NCBI RefSeq assembly: GCF_003293845.1 | Contig: NZ_QLST01000017.1 | Location: 1-48,294 of the forward strand | DNA from: Flavobacterium tibetense | GTDB lineage: Bacteria > Bacteroidota > Bacteroidia > Flavobacteriales > Flavobacteriaceae | Direction of reading: 5' to 3' | DNA length: 48,294 nt | Shown here: piece by piece, positions 34,712 to 43,345 of the stretch | Layout: the number at the start of each line of letters is the position of its first letter | Position numbering within the stretch: position 1 is the first letter of the stretch | Notes under the pieces: generated by a model | The model's input: only the letters and a program-made list of their open reading frames with translations | Database searches by the model: none | What the model was told of the DNA's origin: nothing | Program-made: the position numbers and the translations under genes

Positions 34712-35191
34712 ATGGATTTAGCTAATACTATTATTGGAGTTGCGTTATTTTTCGCAATTGCAGTTCCTATTTATTATATCAATAATGCTTCAAAAAAGAA
34801 GCGCATAATTTTACAAAATAAACTTGCCAATTTATTCACCAGTAAACCAATGAAAATCTCTGATTACGATACTTTTGGTGGAGATTCAATCATTGGAATT
34901 CACGAAAATGAAGTTTGTTTTTATCAAGAACGCAACAATCAAGTAGTCTCAAAAGTCATTAATTGGAAAGAAATTGCCAGATTTTCTGTTGTAAAAGAGT
35001 TTACAAAAATGGGAAAACAAAGTGACAAAAAACTATCGAGAGTTGTATTATCATTTGATTTCAAAGACAAATCTAAAGATTCGGATGTCATACTTTTTTT
35101 TCAAGTTGACGAGACTAATTTTATGATTGGAGAAGAATTACGAATAGCAACAAAATGGGAAGAAAAACTCAACCAAATGTTGAAATCATAA
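34712..35191 (+). CDS. Single-pass membrane protein of unknown function
   Basis: This 159-residue protein has an N-terminal membrane helix (I-I-G-V-A-L-F-F-A-I-A-V-P-I-Y-Y-I), a short basic stretch (S-K-K-K-R) and a cytoplasmic domain of about 125 residues. The domain has alternating strands (E-V-C-F-Y-Q-E, V-I-N-W-K-E-I-A-R-F-S-V-V), resembling a pleckstrin-like or YcxB-like beta fold, but I cannot name it. A perfect palindrome terminator follows. Confidence 0.72.
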   Translation: MDLANTIIGVALFFAIAVPIYYINNASKKKRIILQNKLANLFTSKPMKISDYDTFGGDSIIGIHENEVCFYQERNNQVVSKVINWKEIARFSVVKEFTKMGKQSDKKLSRVVLSFDFKDKSKDSDVILFFQVDETNFMIGEELRIATKWEEKLNQMLKS

Positions 35192-35194
35192 TAA

Positions 35195-35228
35195 AAAAAG
35201 CCTAGAATTTTAAAATTCTAGGCTTTTT
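35195..35228. terminator. Bidirectional palindromic terminator
   Basis: AAAAAGCCTAGAATTTT and its exact reverse complement lie back to back, giving a very stable stem flanked by A and T runs. It serves the convergent genes on both sides. Confidence 0.92.
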
Positions 35229-35231
35229 GTT

Positions 35232-35915
35232 TTAACGAAACCAATTTCTGATTTTTTGAATTTGTCTGGCAAAAAAGGTTTTCTTTTTTTCTATGATTAC
35301 TATTTCACCAGCTAGAACAAATTCTGGTAACAAAGTAACATTAATTTGATTTTTGTTAGAAATTATTATTTCCTGAGGTTTACTTCCAATGTAATGAAAA
35401 ATTAAAATATCATCTTCCTTTGCCTCTATGGTATAATTACCATCAAAATCTGTAAAAGTTGTTTTTGTTGTTCCTTTAACTGTAACGCTTGCCTTAATCA
35501 ATGGTCCCAAATCATCAGAAACAACTCCAGTTATTTTTTTTAAACCCAAAGTTGTTTTTGTAGCATCTTGGGTTGTTTTAATTTTATCAGTTTGTTCTGT
35601 TTTTAGCGGAATTTGAGAAAAAACCGTTTGACTGTTTAAGCCTAAAAATCCCAGTACTGATGCTGTTGTAATAAACCAATAAGAAGATTTTTGTTTTGGA
35701 ATTATCAAATCACGATTCAACTGATAATTATTAAATCTACCACAAGCATTTTTATTGTTGTTTAAATAGCTTATAATTTCTTTATCAGACGCTTTGGTAA
35801 AATCCAAAACTGTTTTTGAACAAACGCTACAAAACCTTCCTTTTTCAGCAGGTGTCATTGCTTCCCAATTTTCATGGCAAGGCTTAGGAATCGATAGGTT
35901 AATTTTATTTCTCAA
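35232..35915 (-). CDS. CarboxypepD-reg-like protein with N-terminal Cys motif
   Basis: The N-terminal part has P-K-P-C-H-E-N-W, then G-R-F-C-S-V-C-S-K-T-V and a further A-C-G-R, spaced like a small metal-binding module. One membrane helix (Y-W-F-I-T-T-A-S-V-L-G-F-L-G-L) follows. The C-terminal part is a carboxypeptidase-regulatory-like beta sandwich (I-T-G-V-V-S-D-D-L-G-P-L-I-K-A-S-V-T-V-K-G-T, then T-D-F-D-G-N-Y-T-I). No ATG is available. TTG codons exist at 35927, 35921 and 35915; I list 35915, which gives L-R-N-K-I-N-L-S-I-P-K-P. It overlaps the end of the glutaminyl cyclase gene. Function unknown. Confidence 0.75.
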   Translation of the reverse strand: MRNKINLSIPKPCHENWEAMTPAEKGRFCSVCSKTVLDFTKASDKEIISYLNNNKNACGRFNNYQLNRDLIIPKQKSSYWFITTASVLGFLGLNSQTVFSQIPLKTEQTDKIKTTQDATKTTLGLKKITGVVSDDLGPLIKASVTVKGTTKTTFTDFDGNYTIEAKEDDILIFHYIGSKPQEIIISNKNQINVTLLPEFVLAGEIVIIEKKKTFFARQIQKIRNWFR

Positions 35916-36981
35916 CAGCAATTTCAAACATTTTATCCCAATTTTTTCCAGTTACAAAATACGTTTTCGTTTTTGGATTATACGCTATTCCGTTTAAAAC
36001 ATCAATATCGGGATGTTGGGTAACTTTACTCTTTAGTTCACTTAAATTCAACACAGCTTCAACTGAACCATTTTTAGGATTAATAACTGCCAAAGCATCA
36101 CGACCATAGATGTTTGCCCAAATTTTATTGTCAATCCATTCCAATTCATTTAAGCTTTCAATTTTTGCTGTTTTCGTATAAACATTGATATAATCAATTT
36201 TATCCAAAGTCTCAGGATTCAAAATATAAATTTTCTCGGTTCCGTCTGACATGTATAGTTTTTCTCCGTCATTGGTTAATCCCCAACCTTCCATTTTCTT
36301 AAAATACGGGAACGTTTTTAGCTTTTTGAAAGTATCTGCATCATAAATATAACCTTCATTGTTTTGGTAGGTTAATTGATACACTTTGTTATTTAAAATT
36401 GTGATTCCTTCACCAAAGTAAATTGGTGCCAATTCTACTTTTTTGTATACTTCACCCGTTTTGTAATTCACTTTTCTAAGACTTGAGGTTCCGCGTTTTC
36501 CTGTTCCATTTCCAGCGCCATTTCCTGTTCCTTCATATAATGTGTCTCTGTGAAATTCCAATCCTTGTGTGTAAGCCGTAATGTCATGCGGATAGGTATT
36601 TACTATAGTATATTTTAGCAGTTTTGGTTCCACATTGGAAGAAAGCATAACATTCGTTTCCACAATAACAGAGTGCTTTCCAACAAATATTTCTGCTTCA
36701 ATTTTTTGGTTTCCTAACTTTTCCGTTTCAAATTTATGAGTAACAGTACCAATAGCTTTTGTAGTACCAATTTTACTTCCGTTAATTAAGAATTTTATTG
36801 AATCTACCGCTTTGTTTTGGTCGTTTTTAATAGATACAATAATTTCATCTTCTAACGAATATACTTGCTTTAATTGACTAGTATCGATAGAAAATAAATT
36901 ATTTAAGGCATTTTTATCATCTTCACAATTGCCGAACAAGAATCCTAAAGATATGAAAGCGAATAGCTTAAGCGTTTTCAT
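35905..36981 (-). CDS. Glutaminyl-peptide cyclotransferase lipoprotein
   Basis: This bacterial-type glutaminyl cyclase converts N-terminal glutamine of peptides to pyroglutamate. I start at the ATG at 36981, which gives a lipoprotein signal with lipobox L-F-G-N-C; the open frame extends to 37125 but there runs antisense across the SRP RNA. The beta-propeller landmarks include Y-P-H-D-I-T-A-Y-T-Q-G-L-E-F, Y-E-G-T-G-N, F-G-E-G-I-T, G-W-G-L-T-N-D-G and L-N-E-L-E-W-I-D. The protein is 358 residues long. In Bacteroidota this enzyme acts on secreted proteins after signal peptide removal exposes a Gln, which suits the many signal peptides here ending A-Q. Confidence 0.9.
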   Translation of the reverse strand: MKTLKLFAFISLGFLFGNCEDDKNALNNLFSIDTSQLKQVYSLEDEIIVSIKNDQNKAVDSIKFLINGSKIGTTKAIGTVTHKFETEKLGNQKIEAEIFVGKHSVIVETNVMLSSNVEPKLLKYTIVNTYPHDITAYTQGLEFHRDTLYEGTGNGAGNGTGKRGTSSLRKVNYKTGEVYKKVELAPIYFGEGITILNNKVYQLTYQNNEGYIYDADTFKKLKTFPYFKKMEGWGLTNDGEKLYMSDGTEKIYILNPETLDKIDYINVYTKTAKIESLNELEWIDNKIWANIYGRDALAVINPKNGSVEAVLNLSELKSKVTQHPDIDVLNGIAYNPKTKTYFVTGKNWDKMFEIAVEK

Positions 36982-37036
36982 GGTATTTAATTTTGAATAG
37001 TACAATATACAACGATTTTTTAAAGCTGCAATTGCC

Positions 37037-37066
37037 TTGCAAAAATATAAAAAGTTTGTATATTTG
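37037..37066 (+). promoter_or_regulatory. Promoter of the SRP RNA gene
   Basis: TTG (37037-37039), 19 bases, then TATATTTG (37059-37066), an exact -33/-7 match. Transcription should start within a few bases of 37071. Confidence 0.75.
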
Positions 37067-37070
37067 CAGC

Positions 37071-37165
37071 GGCAAGTCCTACACGACCAGCTCCTGCAGA
37101 CTCCCCCAGGGTGGGAACGCAGCAAGGGTAAGCGGTTGTAGCGGTGCGATGTAGGTCGCTTGCCA
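37071..37165 (+). ncRNA. ffs: Signal recognition particle RNA (4.5S-type)
   Basis: The segment folds into the long SRP RNA hairpin. GGCAAG (37071-37076) pairs with CTTGCC (37159-37164), and TCCTACA pairs with TGTAGGT. The conserved apical region C-C-C-A-G-G-G-T-G-G-G-A-A-C-G-C-A-G-C-A-A-G-G-G-T matches domain IV, the Ffh binding site, in the form used by Bacteroidota. It has its own promoter and a following terminator. Confidence 0.92.
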
Positions 37166-37180
37166 TTTTTTTTAAATGTG

Positions 37181-37202
37181 TCTCCTTTGTGGAGATTTTT
37201 TT
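37181..37202 (+). terminator. Terminator of the SRP RNA gene
   Basis: TCTCC (37181-37185) and GGAGA (37191-37195) form a five-base stem with a TTTGT loop, followed by seven T. Confidence 0.75.
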
Positions 37203-37246
37203 ATGCCCAAAAGTTTCTTACCTTCGTAACCAATCAAAAAACTACC

Positions 37247-38050
37247 ATGAGTAAAGTTGTTTTTATTACCGGAGCATCCTCTGGAATTGGAAAAGCCATT
37301 GGCGAATTTTTACTTTCAAAAGCTTATATCGTATACGGAACTAGTAGAAATCCTGAGAATTATAGTGATTCCAAATTTCCATTAGTGACATTAGATGTTA
37401 GAAATCCTGAAACCATTCAAAGTGCTATAGCAACTGTTCTTGAAAAAGAAACTAAAATTGATGTAGTCATTAATAACGCAGGTGTTGGAATAACTGGACC
37501 CATTGAAGAGATCCCAACGAATGAGATGCGAAATAATTTCGAAGTTAATTTCTTTGGTCCCATAGAAGTGATGAAAGCGGTTTTACCTCAAATGCGCAAA
37601 CAAAATTCAGGTTTGATTATCAATATTACTTCAATTGCAGGTTATATGGGTTTGCCTTATCGTGGAATTTATTCGGCTTCTAAAGGTGCTTTGGAATTAG
37701 TAACAGAAGCTCTTCGAATGGAAGTAAAACAATTTGGAGTTCAAATTACCAATGTGGCTCCTGGCGATTTCGCCACTAACATTGCTGCGGGTCGTTATCA
37801 TGCACCAATTATAAAAGGTTCGGCTTATGAAACGGTTTACGGTAAGGTTTTAAGCGAAATGAACACACACGTGGATAGTGGAAGTAATCCAAATGAAATG
37901 GGCGAAGCAATTTTTGCTATAATTCAAACCAAACAACCTAAAGTCCATTATAAAGTGGGCGCTTTTATGCAGAAATTCTCCATAGTGCTAAAACGCATTT
38001 TGCCTGACACAATTTACGAGAAAATGTTGATGAATCATTACAAGCTTTAA
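37247..38050 (+). CDS. Short-chain dehydrogenase/reductase
   Basis: This 267-residue SDR family oxidoreductase has the Rossmann motif T-G-A-S-S-G-I-G near the N-terminus, N-N-A-G-V-G-I-T, and the catalytic Tyr-Lys in Y-S-A-S-K, with Ser earlier (I-T-S-I-A-G). The cofactor is NAD(P)H; the residues after the second strand (S-R-N) favour NADP but do not prove it. The substrate is unknown. I start at the ATG at 37247, because the upstream frame overlaps the SRP RNA terminator. Confidence 0.93.
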   Translation: MSKVVFITGASSGIGKAIGEFLLSKAYIVYGTSRNPENYSDSKFPLVTLDVRNPETIQSAIATVLEKETKIDVVINNAGVGITGPIEEIPTNEMRNNFEVNFFGPIEVMKAVLPQMRKQNSGLIINITSIAGYMGLPYRGIYSASKGALELVTEALRMEVKQFGVQITNVAPGDFATNIAAGRYHAPIIKGSAYETVYGKVLSEMNTHVDSGSNPNEMGEAIFAIIQTKQPKVHYKVGAFMQKFSIVLKRILPDTIYEKMLMNHYKL

Positions 38051-38133
38051 TAATTTCAAAATTCAATATCAATTTCAATATCAATTAATTAACTAATGAG
38101 TTTTGTTTTTAAAATTGATTTTTGAAATTGTCA

Positions 38134-38163
38134 TTGTCATTGCATTTTGATTTCTTACTTTTG
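38134..38163 (+). promoter_or_regulatory. Promoter of the transaldolase gene
   Basis: TTG (38134-38136), 19 bases, then TACTTTTG (38156-38163), an exact -33/-7 pair. The spacer before it (38051-38130) holds degenerate CAATATCAATTT repeats and no gene. Confidence 0.65.
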
Positions 38164-38202
38164 CACTTCAAAACAACACACAACAAATAAATTTAAAACA
38201 GC

Positions 38203-38859
38203 ATGAAATTTTTTATCGACACAGCTAATTTAGAGCAAATTAAAGAAGCACAAGAATTAGGAATTTTAGATGGCGTTACTACAAACCCATCGTTAATGGC
38301 TAAAGAAGGCATTACTGGAAAAAATAATATTCTAAAACATTACGTTGACATTTGTAATATTGTTGATGGTGATGTAAGTGCAGAAGTAAATGCAATGGAT
38401 TTAGAAGGAATGATTAGAGAAGGCGAGGAGTTGGCTGACTTACACGAGCAAATCGTAGTAAAATTACCAATGACTAAAGAAGGTGTAAAGGCTTGTAAAT
38501 ATTTCTCTGATAAAGGTATTAAAACCAATGTAACCTTAATTTTCTCTGCTGGTCAAGCATTATTGGCGGCAAAAGCTGGAGCAACGTATTGTTCGCCTTT
38601 CTTAGGAAGATTAGATGATGTTTCTACAGATGGTTTAAACTTAATTGATGAAATTCGTCAAATTTATGACAATTACGGATTTGAAACTCAAATTTTAGCT
38701 GCTTCTGTGCGTCATACTATGCATGTAATCAATTGTGCTAAAATTGGTGCTGATGTGATGACTGGACCTTTATCTTCAATTACTGGATTATTGAAACATC
38801 CATTAACGGATATCGGAATTGCTCAGTTTATTGCCGATTACGAAAAAGGGAATAAGTAA
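38203..38859 (+). CDS. fsa: Fructose-6-phosphate aldolase/transaldolase (TalC type)
   Basis: This 218-residue short-form transaldolase has M-K-F-F-I-D-T-A-N at the start, G-V-T-T-N-P-S-L-M, and V-K-L-P-M-T with the catalytic Lys (about residue 86). T-N-V-T-L-I-F-S and S-P-F-L-G-R-L-D-D follow. The short type includes fructose-6-phosphate aldolase and genuine transaldolases; in Bacteroidota it most probably serves the pentose phosphate pathway. Which of the two reactions it prefers cannot be read from sequence. Confidence 0.95.
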   Translation: MKFFIDTANLEQIKEAQELGILDGVTTNPSLMAKEGITGKNNILKHYVDICNIVDGDVSAEVNAMDLEGMIREGEELADLHEQIVVKLPMTKEGVKACKYFSDKGIKTNVTLIFSAGQALLAAKAGATYCSPFLGRLDDVSTDGLNLIDEIRQIYDNYGFETQILAASVRHTMHVINCAKIGADVMTGPLSSITGLLKHPLTDIGIAQFIADYEKGNK

Positions 38860-38871
38860 TTTACTCCATAC

Positions 38872-38910
38872 AACAAAAAAGGGAACCAATTTTGGTTCCC
38901 TTTTTTTGTT
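38872..38910. terminator. Bidirectional terminator
   Basis: AACAAAAAAGGGAACCAA and TTGGTTCCCTTTTTTTGTT form a long stem with flanking A and T runs, between the convergent fsa and TlpA-like genes. Confidence 0.92.
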
Positions 38911-38919
38911 GTTCTATTT

Positions 38920-40338
38920 TTACTTCAAATGATTTTTAAAATTCATATCGAATAAATTCACAAATGCATTTTTAATAGTTCCATCAGGATTTAAAATCAT
39001 GGCACGATGCACTTTTGTAATTACCCAATCCCTTTTAATAGCTTCAAAATCAGTGGCTTTTAATTGTGTTGCCATTGGTATTAGATTTTCTAAATTGTGC
39101 TTCTTTAATGTTTTAATCCAATTCTCATTGGTATCATTAATGTTAACCGCTACAAAATTTAAATTTGGAAATTCTTTTTCAAGTTCAATAACTTTTTGAT
39201 GTACTGCTTTCAAATGCGACTCTGCATGAGATGTCCAGAAGAAAACGATAGTTTCCTTGTTTTTTGTTAAAGATTTAATAGCAACAACTTCATTATTTGG
39301 TGTAATTAATTGAATTGTTGGAATAACGTTTCCAGCTTTCAGGTTTTGAATTGCATTTGAAATCTTTGAAACTTCTTCTTGTTGTTTTTTATCGGTTGAA
39401 AGTTCCAAATAACGGTCAATAAACTTTTTATTGTTGAACATGTTTTGGTCTTCTAAAAGATACATGTAAGCAATATTGTTTAAAATTACGTTTTTGGTTT
39501 GTGTGTTTCCAATTAAAGTATCTGCAATATTTAATTTATGAATGTTATTTTCAAGCGACATTTCATTATACACACCATCATTTTTTGCATAAGTAATGTT
39601 ATTTAACATCGCATTTACAAATTTGATGAACGGAGAGAAATTCGTTAAATCAGCATTATTGAAATCTATAGTTTTCCTATAGCTATAAAAATCTTTGGGA
39701 AGTGACTTTCTGATTTTTTCACCTGTTCGGTATTGGTGAACATAGGGATAAAGTTCTTTCTTATAGAAATAATTACAATGTAAATCTGCTTGAGCCACTT
39801 TGTCAAAAGCTTCACTCCATTGAATTTCAGCTTTGTATTTCTTGTATTCTTTTTGTCTTAACTGGTAGCTGGAATCTATTTTTTTGGTAAAAAGGTCAAC
39901 ATCCTTATCTAAAATTTCATACAAATAAGAACGGTCTTTTTCGTTTTTTAAAAAAGTTTCAATTAAATAGTTGTTTTTTTCGTCTCCTCTTCCACAAAAA
40001 GCAATCGAACTGTCAAAATTTTGTGTATTCAAACGCACCATTAAGCTGTCATTCTTATCGAAATAAACATATTGATATTCTGGCAAATGCTTAAAAGTAT
40101 ACAAACCTGGGGCTAATGAATCAAATTTATGAAGAAAACGGTTTTTTGAGTCAAGGAAAATAGTATCAATAACTTCATTATCTTTTAAAAATAAAATGAA
40201 ATTATTTTGCGGATTCACAATCTCTCCACCAAAATAAGCCACATAATTATCTTCTTCAAAGACTTTCTTGCAAGAAGAAAGTGTTGAAAGCGTCACAATA
40301 GAAAGGGGCAACAAATAAAGTAGGTAATTTTTCAACAT
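38920..40338 (-). CDS. TlpA-like lipoprotein lacking the CxxC motif
   Basis: I use the ATG at 40338; the codon before it is TTG. The signal peptide has a lipobox L-S-S-C. The N-terminal domain (Y-F-G-G-E-I-V-N-P and following) resembles DUF4369-type domains. A helical middle of about 200 residues follows, then a C-terminal thioredoxin-like fold (T-I-V-F-F-W-T-S-H-A-E-S-H, F-V-A-V-N-I-N-D-T-N-E-N-W). At the position of the redox W-C-x-x-C it reads W-T-S-H-A-E-S-H, so it cannot act as a disulfide reductase. The 472-residue length is typical for such Bacteroidota proteins. It may be a structural or binding protein. Confidence 0.82.
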   Translation of the reverse strand: MLKNYLLYLLPLSIVTLSTLSSCKKVFEEDNYVAYFGGEIVNPQNNFILFLKDNEVIDTIFLDSKNRFLHKFDSLAPGLYTFKHLPEYQYVYFDKNDSLMVRLNTQNFDSSIAFCGRGDEKNNYLIETFLKNEKDRSYLYEILDKDVDLFTKKIDSSYQLRQKEYKKYKAEIQWSEAFDKVAQADLHCNYFYKKELYPYVHQYRTGEKIRKSLPKDFYSYRKTIDFNNADLTNFSPFIKFVNAMLNNITYAKNDGVYNEMSLENNIHKLNIADTLIGNTQTKNVILNNIAYMYLLEDQNMFNNKKFIDRYLELSTDKKQQEEVSKISNAIQNLKAGNVIPTIQLITPNNEVVAIKSLTKNKETIVFFWTSHAESHLKAVHQKVIELEKEFPNLNFVAVNINDTNENWIKTLKKHNLENLIPMATQLKATDFEAIKRDWVITKVHRAMILNPDGTIKNAFVNLFDMNFKNHLK

Positions 40339-40456
40339 CAAATTATAATCTAGTAAACAAAAATATTGGTAAATTTTCTAATCTATTGTTAATAGAGCGT
40401 TAAATTAAACATTATATTATTTGTGAATTGTAGCGTCAAAACTGCACTATTTTTTC

Positions 40457-40464
40457 TACTTTTG
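40457..40464 (+). promoter_or_regulatory. Candidate -7 element of the ABC-F gene
   Basis: TACTTTTG is an exact consensus match about 27 bases before the start codon. No -33 element at normal spacing. Confidence 0.4.
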
Positions 40465-40478
40465 CAACAATTTTATAA

Positions 40479-42110
<1,632 letters not shown>

Positions 42111-42112
42111 AA

Positions 42113-42150
42113 AAATAGGCTGTCAGAAATGATAGCCTATTTTGTTTTTT
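42113..42150. terminator. Terminator overlapping the end of nth
   Basis: AATAGGCT and AGCCTATT form a stem with an internal mismatch, followed by T-rich sequence. The stop codon of nth lies inside the right arm, so it serves both convergent genes. Confidence 0.75.
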
Positions 42151-42784
42151 CTTGTAAAACCGATTTTCTTCCAATGGTTCTGGTGATGATATCTTTTTCT
42201 AAATCCCAACCTCTAGCTGGAGAATATTCTCTTCCATACCAAATAATTTGTAAGTGTAATTCGTTCCAAAGTTCTCTGGGAAATAAGCGTTTAGCATCTT
42301 TTTCAGTTTGTTGTACATTTTTTCCATTGGTAAAACCCCAACGATATAATAATCGATGAATATGCGTATCAACAGGAAAGGCTGGCACGCCAAAAGCCTG
42401 ACTCATAACCACACTTGCCGTTTTGTGTCCAACAGCGGGTAAAGCTTCTAAATCGGCAAAACTTTGAGGCACTTCTCCATTGTGTTTTTCAATTAGTATT
42501 TCTGATAATCCATGAATCCCTTTTGATTTCATTGGAGATAAGCCACACGGACGAATAATTTCTTTGATTTCTTCAATACTCATTTTTACCATATCATACG
42601 GATTGTCTGCTTTTGCAAAAAGTAAAGGCGTAATTTGATTTACACGAACATCAGTGCATTGCGCAGAAAGTAATACGGCAATAAGTAAAGTATAAGGATC
42701 TTTGTGATTTAAAGGAATTGGAATTTCAGGATAAAGTTCATTTAACGTATTTATAACGAATGTTACTTTTTCGCTTTTAGTCAT
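42137..42784 (-). CDS. nth: Endonuclease III-like DNA glycosylase without Fe-S cysteines
   Basis: Endonuclease III removes oxidised pyrimidines and nicks the abasic site. The helix-hairpin-helix L-P-A-V-G-H-K-T-A with the catalytic Lys (121) and the Asp in V-D-T-H-I (139) are both present. The C-terminal four-cysteine 4Fe-4S motif of E. coli Nth is absent: the region reads Y-G-R-E-Y-S-P-A-R-G-W-D-L-E-K-D, with no cysteine after residue 80. The protein is 215 residues long, so this is a substituted, not truncated, C-terminus. An exact -7 element (reverse complement CAAAATTA, 42818-42825) lies about 35 bases upstream. Confidence 0.93.
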   Translation of the reverse strand: MTKSEKVTFVINTLNELYPEIPIPLNHKDPYTLLIAVLLSAQCTDVRVNQITPLLFAKADNPYDMVKMSIEEIKEIIRPCGLSPMKSKGIHGLSEILIEKHNGEVPQSFADLEALPAVGHKTASVVMSQAFGVPAFPVDTHIHRLLYRWGFTNGKNVQQTEKDAKRLFPRELWNELHLQIIWYGREYSPARGWDLEKDIITRTIGRKSVLQEKTK

Positions 42785-42852
42785 TTTGGTACTTTTATAT
42801 TAAATTGTAAATTTATACAAAATTAAAGGATAAACCAGTAAAAGAGAAAGAA

Positions 42853-43305
42853 ATGACAACATTAAAAAAAGGAGATGTAGCTCCCAATTTTTCAGGATTA
42901 GATCAAGACGGTAAAAAACACACTTTAGCTGATTATAAAGGAAAGAAATTAGTTGTTTTCTTTTATCCCAAAGCCAATACGCCTGGTTGTACGGCTGAAG
43001 CATGCGATTTGAGAGACAATTTTGAAACTTTTAAAGCTAAAAATTACGCCTTACTTGGAGTTAGTGCAGATAGTGCTAAAGCGCAAGCGAAGTTTGTAGA
43101 AAAATACCAATTTCCATTTCCTTTATTGGCAGATGAAGATAAATCAGTGATTCAAGCATTTGGTGTTTGGGGACCGAAAAAATTCATGGGAAGGGAATAC
43201 GATGGCATTCACAGAACCACGTTTGTTATAGATGAAAATGGTAAAATAGAAGAAGTAATTTCAGATGTAAAAACCAAAGCACATGCCGCTCAAATTTTAA
43301 AATAA
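42853..43305 (+). CDS. bcp: Thioredoxin-dependent thiol peroxidase (Bcp)
   Basis: This 150-residue peroxiredoxin of the BCP/PrxQ type reduces peroxides. The peroxidatic cysteine lies in T-P-G-C-T-A-E-A-C (about residue 46), with a second cysteine five residues on that can form the intramolecular disulfide typical of this subgroup. The F-Y-P-K-A-N-T-P strand-turn is standard. Divergent from nth; both proteins deal with oxidative damage, which may be coincidental. Confidence 0.96.
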   Translation: MTTLKKGDVAPNFSGLDQDGKKHTLADYKGKKLVVFFYPKANTPGCTAEACDLRDNFETFKAKNYALLGVSADSAKAQAKFVEKYQFPFPLLADEDKSVIQAFGVWGPKKFMGREYDGIHRTTFVIDENGKIEEVISDVKTKAHAAQILK

Positions 43306-43307
43306 AA

Positions 43308-43337
43308 AAACTGCCTGATTTTTCAGGCAGTTTTTAG
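43308..43337. terminator. Bidirectional terminator
   Basis: CTGCCTGA (43311-43318) and TCAGGCAG (43323-43330) form an eight-base stem flanked by A and T runs. Confidence 0.9.
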
Positions 43338-43345
43338 TTTTATGT

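Noticed and set aside
36982..37125. N-terminal extension of the glutaminyl cyclase frame
   Set aside because: It runs antisense across the SRP RNA, and the internal ATG at 36981 gives a proper lipoprotein signal.
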